64,000 bases of DNA from Liolophura sinensis (Eukaryota; Mollusca; Polyplacophora; Chitonida; Chitonidae): positions 3,970,001-4,034,000 of the forward strand of contig NC_088307.1 of NCBI RefSeq assembly GCF_032854445.1. Direction: 5' to 3'. The translations under genes and the position numbers were made by a program. Below the pieces are notes generated by a model. That model was given only the letters and a program-made list of their open reading frames with translations, did no database searches and was not told the origin of the DNA. Positions 13,114 through 25,949 of the stretch are shown piece after piece. Within the stretch, counting starts at the first letter, position 1. Each line of letters opens with the position of its first letter.

Positions 13114-14438
13114 ACTAGAATGGATCTGCGAATAGCAGATCCTAGGCCGGGATCCCGGATCGGATCGATGACGTTTTCCCCTTCATCTTCTGTGTTCGAA
13201 GGACACATGTTCCACATACACGGCTTGTAAAGTTTCCATGCGACCTTACACCGTTTGTCACTGAGGCAGTCGGCCGGTCATTTCCATTCCCTCGAATAGA
13301 TCAGCGACCTTGATGATGCTACACTATGCCCAGTGAAAAACGGTCGTTCTTTGGCAGACTTAGCCCGCTATTTGTAAGAAATAAGGCAAAAACACGACCA
13401 GTGTAACAGCAAATTTGCACATTCACATCTCAATTCACGACCTGCCATGCACAGACTCACTGCTCCACTGATAGCTCGGCCATCGTTAGAAAGTCAGCAC
13501 TTGGGCCACGGCACATGTCCATATCTGTCAATCACCCTGGCCTGTTTAACGTATAGTAAAGAGGACGATGTCTACGCAAAACAAAGCTAACTTTTACAGG
13601 TCCACGTCGTTTGCTGTTGTAGTTAGATCTCTACGCCATCTAATAGAGTACTGGAGTTAGATGGGAACTGGAATCAATGTCATTGTACAACCGTTTCGGG
13701 AGATCACGGACAGTGTAGCCAAAAGCATCAGGTCAAATACTATAAACCCAGTCAAGTCCCCATCTAACTCCATGTTAAAGCAATAGGATTCCCACCTTTT
13801 TCTAAACAAAAAACGGTGTTGTCATTTAAACGCTTCTAGCGAAAAAACTGTTGATCGGAGCTGAAATCCGTTGACAAATGCTCGAAAGAGCATGTCTTGT
13901 TCTACAATTTCGTGCAGGTTGCACATTTCTAGCTTCAATAGTTCTCGAGTTACAGGTGATTGAACTTACGTAAGATTTTTGAGTTTTTTGCTTATATCTG
14001 AAAAAGTTACACAGATATGGAAAAAATACAACCAGATTCGGAATCAGCAGCTCAAGATACATCAGAATACGTTCAGAACATTTGAACTTTGAGAAATTTT
14101 TGTGACGTCACAAATTCGACCAATGGCGAGCTTCCAGAATTTTGACCGGAAGTGAACCATTTTCGCAAACTTTAAAGAACTCGTAACCTACTAGCTGCAT
14201 GTCAAATTTGAAAACGATCGGTTCAGTGGTTCTGGAGAAGAAGATTTTTAAAGATTTTATACTAAATCCAATATGGCGGCCGAACCACGTGACATAAGAA
14301 AAAAACAAAAAATATACCCCTGGAAAATCTCCGCCAGATTTTGTGTACAAAATTTGAGACTTCTATGGTGAACGGTGTTAAAGTTCTGCTGCTCACAAAG
14401 TCGGTGAAAAAAAAAAAATAATAATAATAATAATAATA
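13114..14438 (+). repeat. u10: array unit, 1,325 bp, tail C
   Basis: No cassette. It holds a clean example of the perfect stem-loop ATGCTC-GAAA-GAGCAT (13,878-13,893). The octamer site reads ATTTCCATT. Confidence 0.95.
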
Positions 14439-15921
14439 ACTAGAATGGATCTGCGAATAGCAGATCCTAGGGCGGGATCCCGGATCGGATCGATGACGTT
14501 TTCCCCAACCAATAATACACAGCTCTTGTAACAGCAGGTTTATGTAAATGTGCCGAATGTGGTAAACCTGCCTTAGGAATTCTTTGAAAACGTGCATGTC
14601 CTGTGTTTGTTGACACAGATCAAAGAGTTTTAGCACACATAGACTACATGTGTAACGCTTTGCACTCAGTGATTTTCAGCTTTATAGTTTTAACGGTTAT
14701 CTCTCACCAGACCTCCAAATATGGTGAAAAATTGCGCTTATTTCGCTATTTGATGGCAATATGCGGAAAAACTGTACGTCGCCATCAAGAAATATTTCCA
14801 AATTGATGATTAGGACGTCAAACTACTTCCGGTGACATGCTTACAATGTTCGTGTGTTCATCTTAGTCGCAAATGCATTTAAAATGCATCATATAACATG
14901 GGAACGTCAAAGTGCCAAACATAGCCAATCGGCCTTTGGACAATTTTTCAAGACCTCCAACTCCCACATTTATTATGACAGTTCAACGATTTTCCGCACG
15001 CCTACTGCACCCATATAGCAATTTGCACTCAGTCATTTTCAGCTCCACAGCTGCAGCAGTTTTGTGTCACGTGACCTCCAAACACGGGCGAAAATTACAC
15101 TTTTTCGCATTTTCATAGCAATTGGCGACAAAACCGTGCGTCGAAGAAAAAAAAAATACTACACTCGTGATCAGAACATCGAACTACGCCTAGCAGCCAA
15201 CTTAAAACGTTAAAGTTGACAACATTTTCATCGCCGTCCAAATTGGCTAAGCTGGGATCGAACTCTGATATGACTGACAGGCGTCAGTCATGTCAGTTGT
15301 AGATAGATGTTGCTGTTGTAGATAGATCTCTACGCCTTCTAATAGAGTACTGGAGTTAGATGGGAACTGGATTCAATGTCATCCTACAACCGTTTCGGGA
15401 GATCACGGACAGTGTAACCGAAAGCATCAGGTCAAATACCATAAACCCAGTCCAGTTCCCATCTAACTCCATGTTAAAGCAATGGGATTCCCATCTTTTT
15501 ATAAGCGAAAAACGGTGTTGTGATTTAAACGCTTCTAGCGAGAAAACTATTTATCGGAGCTCAAATCCATTGACGAATGATCGAAAGAGCATGTCTTGGG
15601 CTACAATTTCGTGCAGGTTGCACATTTCTAGCTTCTATTGTTCTCGATTAAAACGCCATTGAAATTACGTAACTTTTTTGAGTTTTTTGCTGATATCTCA
15701 AAAAGTTACACAGATATGCAAAAAAATTAACCAGATTCGGAATCTGCAGATCAAGATACAACAGAATGCGTTAAGAACTTTTGAACTTTAGGAACTTTTT
15801 GTGACGTCACAAATTCGACCAATAGCGAGCTTCCAGAGTTTTGACCGGAAGTGAACGATTTTCGCAAACTTTAAAGAACTCGTAACCTACTAGCTGCATG
15901 TTAAATTTAAAATCGATCGGT

Positions 15922-15952
<31 letters not shown>

Positions 15953-16132
15953 GTTTTACACAAAATCCAATATGGCGGCCGAACCACGTGACATGAAAAA
16001 AAAATTGAGAATTTATCCCTGGAAAATCTCCGCCAGAATTTGTGTGCAAAATTTGAGACCTCTATATTGAACAGTAAAAAAGTTTCCTTGCTAACAAAGT
16101 CGGTGAAAAAAAAATAATAATAATAATAAGAA
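14439..16132 (+). repeat. u11: long-variant unit, 1,694 bp, tail B
   Basis: The second unit with the alternative segment after the core (14,507-15,309), and a duplicate of u3. It has no hairpin cassette. Its AAT tract ends AATAAGAAACTAG, so an AAG lies just where cassettes begin in other units. That AAG could be a remnant or a pre-insertion state. Confidence 0.95.
14507..15309 (+). repeat. Alternative 803-bp segment in u11
   Basis: Near-identical to the segment in u3, with scattered single-base changes. The junction here is GACGTTTTCCCC then AACCAATAATACAC. The 9-bp dyad is at 15,270-15,291. It is the only other copy of the complete segment in the window. Confidence 0.85.
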
Positions 16133-17400
16133 ACTAGAATGGATCTGCGAATAGCAGATCCTAGGCCGGGATCCCGGATCTGATCGATGACGTTTTCCCC
16201 TTCATGATCTGTGTTCGAAGGACCCATGTTCCACATACACGGCTTTCAAAGTTTCTAAGCGACCTTACACCGTTTGTCACTGAGGCAGTCGGCCGGTCAT
16301 TTGCAATCCCTCGAATAGATCGGCGACCTTGATGATACTACGCTATGCCCAGTGAAAAACGGTCGTTCCTTGGCAGACTTAGCCCATTAATTGTAAGAAA
16401 AAATGCAAAAACACGACAAGTGCAACACAAAGTTTGTACAGACTCACAGCTCCACTGATAGCTTGGCCATCGTTAGAAAGTCAGCACTTGGACCACGGCA
16501 CATGTCCATATCTGTCAATCACCCTGAACTGTTTAACGTATAGTAAAGAGCACGAGGTCTGCGCAAAACAAAGCTAACTTTTACAGGTCCATGTCATTTG
16601 CTGTTGTAGTTAGATCTCTACGCCTTCTAATAGAGTACTGGAGTTAGATGGGAACTGGAATCAATGTCATCCTACAACCGTTTCGGGAAATCACGGACAG
16701 TGTAGCCGAAAGCATCAGGTCAAATACTACAAACCCAGTCCAGTCCCCATCTAACTCCATGTTAAAGCAATGGGATTTCCACATTTTTCCAAACAAAAAA
16801 CGGTGTTGTCATTTAAACGCTTGTAGCTAAAAATCTATCGATCGCAGCTCAAATCCATTGACGAATGCTCGAAAGAGCATGTCTTGGGCTACAATTTCGT
16901 GCAGGTTGCACATTTCTAGCTGTCATAGTTATCGAGTTACAGGTCATTCAAGTTACGTAACTTTTTTGAGTTTTTTGCTAATATCTCAAAAAGTTACACA
17001 GATATGCAAAAAATACAAGCAGATTCAGAATTAGCAGCTCAAGATACATCAGAATACGTTCAGAACAATTGAACTTTGAAATTTTTTTGTGACGTCACAA
17101 ATTCGACCAATAGCGAACTTCCAGAGTTTTGACCGGAAGTGAACCATTTTCGCAAACTTTAAAGAACTCGTGACTTACTAGCTGCATGTCAAATTTGAAA
17201 ACTATCGGTTCAGTGGTTCTGGAGAAGAAGATTTTTAAAGATTTTACACAAAATCCAATATGGCGGCCGAACCACGTGACATAGCAAAAAAGTGGAGAAT
17301 TTGTCCCGAGATATTGACCGCCAGAATATGTGTGCGAAATTTCGAACCTGTATGTTGAACAGTGAAAAAGTTTCCTTGCTAACAAAGTCGGTGAAAAAAA

Positions 17401-17438
<38 letters not shown>

Positions 17439-17605
17439 GAAAAAACAGAACGATTACAATAGGGATCCCGTTCGGGAGAACGGGATCCCTAAAAACAGAA
17501 CGATTACAATAGGGATCCCGTTCCGGAAGAACGGGATCCCTAATAATAAGAAAAAACAGAACGAAAACAATAGGGATCCCGTTCGGGAGAACGGGATCCC
17601 TAATA
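16133..17605 (+). repeat. u12: array unit, 1,473 bp, tail A, three cassettes
   Basis: Belongs to the short-gap subfamily lacking about 33 bp near 16,438 (GTTTGTACAGACTCAC). It has one of the longest AAT tracts in the array (about 12 triplets). It is closely related to u14 and u36. Confidence 0.95.
17437..17601. repeat. Hairpin cassettes x3 (u12)
   Basis: Loops GGGA, CGGAA and GGGA; the third linker is GAAAAC. The first two are joined by a short junction (CCCTAAAAACAG), the last two by a longer AATAATAAG junction. The block follows a long AAT tract. Confidence 0.9.
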
Positions 17606-19095
17606 ACTAGAATGGATCTGCGAATAGCAGATCCTAGGCCGGGATCCCGGATCGGATCGATGACGTTTTCCCCTTCATGATCTATGTTCAAAGGACACAT
17701 GTTCCACAAACACGGCTTTCAAAGTTACCTTGCGACCTTACACCGTTTGTCACTGATGCAGTCGGCCGGTCATTTGCATTCCCTCGAATAGATCGGCGAC
17801 CTTAATGATGCTACGATATGCCCAGTGAAAAACGGTCGTTCCTTGGCAGGCTTAGCCCGCTAATTGTAAGAAATAACACAAAAACACGACCAGTGTAACA
17901 GCAGGTTTGTACATTGACATCTCAATCCACGACCTGCCATGCACAGACTCACTGCTCCAGTGATAGCTCGACGATCGTTGGAAAGTCAGCACTTGGAGCA
18001 GGGCACATGTCCATATCTGTTAATCACCCTGCACTGTTTAACGTATAGTAAAGAGGACGAGGTCTGCGCAAAACAAAGCTAACTTTTATAGGTCCACGTT
18101 GTTTGCTGTTGTAGTTAGATCTCTTCGCCATCTAATAGAGTACTGGAGTTAGATGGGAACTGGAATCAATGTCATCCCACAACCGTTTCGGGAGATCACG
18201 GACAGTGTAGCCGAAAGCATCAGGTCAAATACAAACCCAGACCAGTCCCCATCTAACTCCATGTTAAAGCAATGGGATTCCCATCTTTTTCTAAACGAAA
18301 AACGCTTTGGAGATTTAAACGCTTCTAGCGAAAAAACTATTGATCGGAGCTCAAATCCGTTGACGACTGCTCGAAAGAGCATGTCTTGGGCTACAATTTC
18401 GTGCAGGTTGCACGTTTCTAGCTGTCATAGTTCTCGAGTTACAGGTCATTGAACTTACGTAACTTTTTTGAGTTTTTGGCTTTTATCTCAACAAGTTACA
18501 CAGATATCCAAAAAATACATGCAGATTCAGAATCAGCAGCTCAAGATACATCAGAATACGTTGAGAACAATTGAACTTTGAGAACTTTTTGTGACGTCAC
18601 AAATTCGACCAATGGCGAACTTCCAGAATTTTGACCGGAAGTGAACCATTTTCGCAAACTTTATAGAACTCGTAACCTACTAGCTGCATGTTAAATTTGA
18701 AATCGATCGGTTCAGTGGTTCTGGAGAAGAAGATTTTGAAAAGTTTTACACAAAATCCAATATGGCGGCCGAACCACGTGACATAGCAAAAAAGTGGAGA
18801 ATTTGTCCCGAGATATTCACCGCCAGAATATGTGTACAAAATTTGAGACCTGTATGTTGAACAGTAAAAAAGTTTCCATGCGAACAAAGTCGGTGAAAAA
18901 AAAATAATAATAATAATAATAAGAAAAAACAGAACGATTACAATAGGGATCCCGTTCGGGAGAACGGGATCCCTAATAATAAGAAAAAACAGAACGATTA
19001 CAATAGGGATCCCGTTCGGGAGAACGGGATCCCTAATAATAAGAAAAAACAGAACGATTACAATAGGGATCCCGTTCGGGAGAACGGGATCCCTA
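17606..19095 (+). repeat. u13: array unit, 1,490 bp, tail A, three identical cassettes
   Basis: The three cassettes are identical at a period of 60 bp. The rare AACGCTTTGGAGATTTAAACG is shared in modified form with u26. A short deletion gives CAAATACAAACCC (TACTAC lost) in the loop of the inverted repeat. Confidence 0.95.
18921..19094. repeat. Hairpin cassettes x3 (u13)
   Basis: Three identical cassettes (loop GGGA, linker GATTAC) at an exact 60-bp period, which points to very recent local duplication. Confidence 0.9.
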
Positions 19096-20486
19096 ACTAG
19101 AATGGATCTGCGAATAGCAGATCCTAGGCCGGGATCCCGGATCGGATCGATGACGTTTTCCCCTTCGTGATCTGTGTTCGAAGGACCCATGTTCCACATA
19201 CACGGCTTTCAAAGTTTCTATGCGACCTTACACCGTTTGTCACTGAGGCAGTCGGCCGGTCATTTCCAATCCCTCGAATAGATCGGCGACCTTGATGATG
19301 CTACGCTATGCCCAGTGAAAAACGGTCGTTCCTTGGCAGACTTAGCCCATTAATTGTAAGAAATAATGCAAAAACACGACTAGTGCAACACAAAGTTTGT
19401 ACAGACTCACAGCTCCACTGATAGCTTGGCCAGCGTTAGAAAGTCAGCACTTGGACCACGGCACATGTCCATATCTGTCAATCACCCTGAACTGTTTAAC
19501 GTATAGTAAAGAGCACGAGGTCTGCGCAAAACAAAGCTAACTTTTACAGGTCCATGTCATTTGCTGTTGTAGTTAGATCTCTACGCCTTCTAATAGAGTA
19601 CTGGAGATAGATGGGAACTGGAATCAATGTCATCCTACAACCGTTTCGGGAAATCACGGACAGTGTAGCCGAAAGCATCAGGTCAAATACTACAAACCCA
19701 GTCCAGTCCCCATCTAACTCCATGTTAAAGCAATGGGATTCCCACCTTTTTCTAAACAAAAAACGGTGTTGTCATTTAAACGCTTGTAGCGAAAAATCTA
19801 TCGATCGCAGCTCAAATCCATTGACGAGTGCTCGAAAGAGCATGTCTTGGGCTACAATTTCGTGCAGGTTGCACATTTCTAACTGTCATAGTTCTCGAGT
19901 TACAGGTCATTCAAATTACGTAACTTTTTTAGGTTTTTTGCTAATATCTCAAAAAGTTACACAGATATGCAAAAAACACAAGCAGATTCAGAATCAGCAG
20001 CTCAAGATACACCAGAATACGTTCAGAACAAATGAACTTTGGAAACTTTTTGTGACGTCACAAATTCGACCAATGGCGAACTTCCAGAATTTTGACCGGA
20101 AGTGAACCATTTTCGCAAACTTTAAAGAACTCGTGACTTACTAGCTGTATGTCAAGCCTGAAAACGATCGGTTCAGTGGTTCTTGAGAAGAAGATTTTTA
20201 AAGATTTTACACAAAATCCAATATGGCGGCCGAACCACGTGACATAGCAAAAAAGTGGAGAATTTGTCCCGAGATATTCACCGCCAGATTGTGTGTGCAA
20301 AATTTCAGACCTGTATGTTGAACGGTAAAAAAGTTTCCATGCGAACAATGTCGGTGAAAAAAAAATAATAATAATAATAATAAGAAAAAACAGAACGATT
20401 ACAATAGGGATCCCGTTCGGGAGAACGGGATCCCTAAAAACAGAACGATTACAATAGGGATCCCGTTCGGAAGAACGGGATCCCTA
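19096..20486 (+). repeat. u14: array unit, 1,391 bp, tail A, two cassettes
   Basis: Short-gap subfamily, close to u12 and u36. The codon-like TGG at 19,734-19,740, which is TAG in most units, lets a plus-strand frame stay open for 164 codons. That is the longest plus-strand run in the array and I judge it non-coding. Confidence 0.95.
20382..20485. repeat. Hairpin cassettes x2 (u14)
   Basis: Loops GGGA and GGAA (the latter unique), with a short junction between them. Confidence 0.9.
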
Positions 20487-22080
20487 ACTAGAATGGATCT
20501 GCGAATAGCAGATCCTAGGCCGGGATCCCGGATCGGATCGATGACGTTTTCCCCTTAATGATCTGTGTTCGAAGGACACATGTTCCACATACGCCGCTTT
20601 CAAAGTTTCCATGCGACATTACACCGTTTGTCACTGAGGCAGTCGGGGGGTCATTTGCATTTCTTCGAATAGATCGGCGACCTTGATGATGCTACGCTAT
20701 GCCCAGTGAAAAACGGTCATTCCTTGGCAGACTTAGCCCGCTATTTGTAAGAAATAACGCAAAAACACGACCAGTGTAACACGAAGTTTGTACAGACTCA
20801 CAGCTCCACTGATAGCTCGGCCATCGTTAGAAAGTCAGCACTTGGACCAAGGCACATGTCCATATCTGTCAATCACCCTGGCCTGTTTAAGAGAACGAGG
20901 CCTGCGCAAAACAAAGCTATCTTTTACAGTTGCATTCCCTCGAATAGATCAGCGACCTTGATGATTCTACGCTATGCCCAGTGAAAAACGGTCGTCCCTT
21001 GGCAGACTTAGCCCGCTATTTGTAAGAAATAAGGCAAAAACACGACCAGTGTAACAGCAAGTTTGTACATTCACATCTCAATCTACGACCTGCCATGCAC
21101 AGACTCACAGCTCCACTGATAGCTCGGCCACCGTTAGAAAGTCAGCAGTTATACCAGGGCACATGTCCATATCTGTCAATCACCCTGGTCTGTTTAACGT
21201 ATAGTAAAGAGGACGAGGTCTGCGCAAAACAAAGCTAACTTTTACAGGTCCACGATGTTTGCTGTTGAAGTTAGATCTCTACGCCATCTAATAGAGTACT
21301 GGAGATAGATGGGAACTGGAATCAGTGTCACCCCACAAGCGTTACGGGAGATCACGGACAGTGTAGCCGAAAGCATCAGGTCAAATACTACAAAACCGTC
21401 CAGTCCCCATCTAACTCCATGTTAAAGCAATAGGTTTCCCGTCTTTTTCTAAACAAAAAACGGTGTTGTGATTTAAACGCTTGTAGCGAAAAACCTATCG
21501 ATCGCAGCTCAAATCCATTGACGAGTGCTCGAAAGAGCATGTCTTGGGCTACAATTTCGTGCAGGTTGCACATTTCTAGCTGCCATAGTTCTCGTTTAAA
21601 AGGCAATTGAAATTACGTAACTTTTTTCAGTTTTTTGCTAATATCTCAAAAAATTACACAGATATGCAAAAAATATAACCAGATTCAGAATCAGCAGCTC
21701 AAGATACATCAGAATGCGTTAAGAACATTTGAACTTTAAGAACTTTTTGTGACGTCATAAATTCGACCAATAGCGAACCTTCAGAGTTTTGACCGGAAGT
21801 GAACCATTTTCGCAAACTTTAAAGAACTCGTGACCTACTAGCTACATGTGAAATTTAAAATCGATCGGTTCATTGGTTCTGGAGAAGAAGATTTTTAAAA
21901 GTTTTACACAAAATCCAATATGGCGGCCGAACCACGTGACATGAAAAAAAAATGGAGAATTTATCCCTGGAAAATCTCCGCCAGAATTTGTGTGCAAAAT
22001 TTCAGACCTGTATGTTGAACAGTAAAAAAGTTTCCTTGCTAACAAAGTCGGTGAAAAAAAAATAATAATAATAATAAGAA
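20487..22080 (+). repeat. u15: recombinant unit, 1,594 bp, tail B, internal 285-bp duplication
   Basis: The block starting TTGCAT at 20,655 restarts at 20,940, where CTTTTACAG runs straight into TTGCATTCCCTCG. The first copy is of the short-gap subfamily and the second of the full-length type, so the unit joins two different parents. No cassette. The AAT tract ends AATAAGAAACTAG as in u11. Confidence 0.93.
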
Positions 22081-23398
22081 ACTAGAATGGATCTGCGAAT
22101 AGCAGATCCTAGGCCGGGATCCCGGATCTGATCGATGACGTTTTCCCCTTCATGTTCTGTGTTCGAAGGACACATGTTCCATATACACGGCTTTCAAAGT
22201 TTCCATGCGACCTTACACCGTTTGTCACTGAGGCATTCGACCGGTCATTTGCATTCCCTCGAATAGATCGGCGACCTTGATGATTCTACGCTATGCCCAG
22301 TGAAAAACGGTCGTCCCTTGGCAGACTTAGCCCGCTATTTGTAAGAAATAAGGCAAAACCACGACCAGTGTAACAGCAAGTTTGTACATTCACATCTCAA
22401 TCTACGACCTGCCATGCACAGATTCACAGCTCCACTGATAGCTCGGCCACCGTTAGAAAGTCAGCACTTATACCAGGGCACATGTCCATATCTGTCAATC
22501 ACCCTGGCCTGTTTAACGTATAGTAAAGAGGACGAGGTGTGCGCAAAACAAAGGTAACTTTTACAGGTCCACGTCGTTTGCTGTTGAAGTTAGATCTCTA
22601 CGCCATCTAATAGAGTACTGGAGATAGATGGGAACTGGAATCAATGTCATCCCACAACCGTTTCGGGAGATCACGGACAGTGTGGCCGAAACATCAGGTC
22701 AAATACTACAAACCCAGTCCAGTCCCCATCTAACTCCATGTTAAAGCAATGGGATTCCCATCTTTTTCTAAACAAAAAACGGTGTTGTGATTTAAACGCT
22801 TGTAGCGAAAAAACTATTGATCGGAGCTGAAATCTGTTGACGAATGCTCGAAAGAGCATGTCTTGGGCTACAATGTCGTGCAGGTTGCACATTTCTAGCT
22901 GCCATAGTTCTCGAGTTACAGGTCATTGAACTTACGTCACTTTTTTTACTTTTTTGCTTATATCTCAAAAAGTTACACAGATATGCCAAAAACACAAGCA
23001 GATTCAGAATCAGCAGCTCAAGATACACCAGAATGCGTTCAGAACAATTGAACTTTGAGAACTTTTTGTGACGTCACAAATTCGACCAATGGCGAGCTTC
23101 CAGAATTTTGACCGGAAGTGAACCATTTTCGCAAACTTTAAAGAACTCGTGACTTACTAGCTGCATGTCAACTTTCAAACCGATCGGTTCAGTGGTTCTT
23201 GAGAAGAAGATTTTTAAAGATTTTACACAAAATCCAATATGGCGGCCGAACCACGTGACATAGCAAAAAAGTTGAGAATTTGTCCCGAGGTATTTACCGC
23301 CAGAATATGTGTGCAAAATTTCAGACCTGTACGTTGAACGGTAAAAAAGTTTCCATGCGAACAAAGTCGGTGAAAAAAAAATAATAATAATAATAATA
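22081..23398 (+). repeat. u16: array unit, 1,318 bp, tail A
   Basis: No cassette. It shares the deletion GCCGAAACATCAGG with u21 and u42, which lie 6.7 and 35 kb away, and the three form a clear subfamily. Confidence 0.95.
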
Positions 23399-24719
23399 AC
23401 TAGAATGGATCTGCGAATAGCAGATCCTAGGCCGGGATCCCGGATCTGATCGATGACGTTTTCCCCTTCATGTTCTGTGTTCGAAGGACACATGTTCCAC
23501 ATACACGGCTTTCAAAGATTCCATGCGACCTTAAACCGTTTGTCACTGAGGCAGTCGGCCGGTCATTTGCATTCCCTCGAATAGATCGGCGACCTTAATG
23601 ATGCTACGCTATGCCCAGTGAAAAACGGTCGTTCCTTGTCAGAGTTAGCCCGCTAATTGTAAGAAATCAGGCAAAAACACGACCAGTGTAACAGCAAGTT
23701 TGTACATTCACATCTCAATCCACGAATGCGATGCACAGACTCACTGCTCCAGTGATAGCTCGGCCATCGTTGAAAAGTCAGCACTTGGACCAGTTCACAT
23801 GTCCATATCTGTTAATCACCCTGGACTGTTTAACGTATAGTAAAGAGGGCGACGTCTTCGCAAAACAAAGTTAACTTTTACAGGTCCATGTCATTTGCTG
23901 TTGTAGTTAGATCTCTACGCCTTCTAATAGAGTATTGGAGATAGATGGGAACTGGAATCAATGTCATCCTACAACTGTTTCGGGAGATCACGGACAGTGT
24001 GGCCGAAAGCATCAGGTCAAATACTATAAACCCAGTCCAGTCCCCATCTAACTCCATGTTAAAGCAATAGGATTCCCACCTTTTTCTAAACAAAAAACGG
24101 TGTTGTGATTTAAACGCTTGTAGCGAAAAAAACTATGATCGGAGCTCAAATCCGTTGACGAATGCTCGAAAGAGCATGTCTTGGGCTACAATTTCGTGCA
24201 GGTTGCACGTTTCTAGCTGTCTTAGTTCTCGAGTTACAGGTCATTGAATTTACGTAACTTTATTGATTTTTTGGCTGATATCTCAAAAGTTACACAGATA
24301 TGCAAAAAATACAACCAGATTTCGGAATCAGCAGCTCAAGATACATCAGAATACGTTCAGAACATATGAACTTTGAGAACTTTTTGTGACGTCACAAATT
24401 CGACCAATGGCGAGCTTCCAGAGTTTTGACCGGAAGTGAACCATTTTCGCAAACTTTGAAGAACTCGTGACCTACTAGTTGCATGTCAAATTTGAGAACG
24501 ATCGGTTTAGTGGTTCTGGAGAGAAGATTTTTAAAGATTTTACTCAAAATCCAATATGGCGGCCGAACCACGTGACATAGCAAAAAAAAAAAAATATACC
24601 CCTAGAAAATTTCCTCTAGATTGTGTGTGCAAAATTTTAAACTTCTATGTTGAACGGTGTTGGAGTTCTGCTGCTAACAAAATCGAAAAAAAAAAATAAT
24701 AATAATAATAATAATAATA
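23399..24719 (+). repeat. u17: array unit, 1,321 bp, tail D
   Basis: No cassette. The tail has GTGTTGGAGTTC and an A-run without the GTCGGTG found in classes A-C. One base is missing in the GAGAAGAAG motif near 24,520 (GGAGAGAAG). Confidence 0.95.
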
Positions 24720-25949
24720 ACTAGAATGGATCTGCGAATAGCAGATCCTAGGCCGGGATCCCGGATCGGATCGATGACGTTTTCCCCTTCATGATCTTTG
24801 TTCGAAGGACACATGTTCCACAAACACGGCTTTCAAAGGTTACCTTGCGACCTTACACCGTTTGTCACTGAGGCAGTCGGCCGGTCATTGCATTCTTTCA
24901 TATAGATCGGCGACCTTAATGATGCTACGATATGCCCAGTGAAAAACGGTCGTTCCTTGGCAGACTTAACCCGCTAATTGTAAGAAATCAGGTAAAAACA
25001 ACATCGTTGGAAAGTCAGCACTTGGACCAGGGCACATGTCCATATCTGTTAATCACCCTGGACTGTTTAACGTATAGTAAAGAGGGCGAGGCTTGCGCAA
25101 AACAAAGTTAACTTTTACAGGTCCATGTCATTTGCTGTTGTAGTTAGATCTCTACGCCTTCTAATAGAGTACTGGAGATAGATGGGAACTGGAATCAATG
25201 TCATCCTACAACTGTTTCGGGAGATCACGGACAGTGTGGCCGAAAGCATCAGGTCAAATACTATAAACCCAGTCCAGTCCCCATCTAACTCCATGTTAAA
25301 GCAATTGGATTCCACCTTTTTCTAAACAAAAAACGGTGTTGTGATTTAAACGCTTGTAGCGAAAAAAATATTGATCGGAGCTGAAATCCATTGACGAATG
25401 CTCGAAAGAGCATGTCTTGGGCTACAATTTTGTGCAGTTGCACATTTCTAGCTGTCCTAGTTCTCGAGTTACATGTCATTGAAGTTACGTAACTTTATTG
25501 ATTTTTTGGCTGATATCTCAAAAAGTTAAACAGATATGTAAAAAGTACAGGCAGATTCGGAATCAGCAGCTCAAGATACATCAGAATACGTTCAGAACAA
25601 TTGAACTTTCAGAACTTTTTGTGACGTCACAAATTCGACCAATGGCGAGCTTCCAGAGTTTTGACCGCAAGTGAACCATTTTCGCAAACTTTGAAGAATT
25701 CGTAACCTACTAGCTGCATGTCGAGTTTGAAAACGATCGGTTCAGTGGTTCTGGAGAAGAAGATTTTTAAAGATTTTACACAAAATCCAATATGGCGTCC
25801 GAATCACGTGACATAGCGAAAAAAAAAAAATATACCCCTAGAAAATTTCCGCCAAATTATGTGTGCAAAATTTTAAACTTCTGTGTTGAACGGTGTTTGA
25901 GTTCTGCTGCTAACAAAATCGAAAAAAAAAAATAATAATAATAATAATA
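24720..25949 (+). repeat. u18: shortest unit, 1,230 bp, tail D, internal deletion
   Basis: About 86 bp are missing at 25,000/25,001, where GGTAAAAACA joins ACATCGTTGG. The junction shares only ACA, so there is little homology at the break. The ETS-like site is mutated (GACCGCAAGTG). No cassette. Confidence 0.95.

Noticed and set aside
19611-20105. Plus-strand ORF of 164 codons, seen as 100 codons in u11, u13, u26, u36 and u40
   Set aside because: In most units a TGG in this frame is TAG. Indels break the frame elsewhere, and the opposite strand is also open over much of it. This fits non-coding drift.
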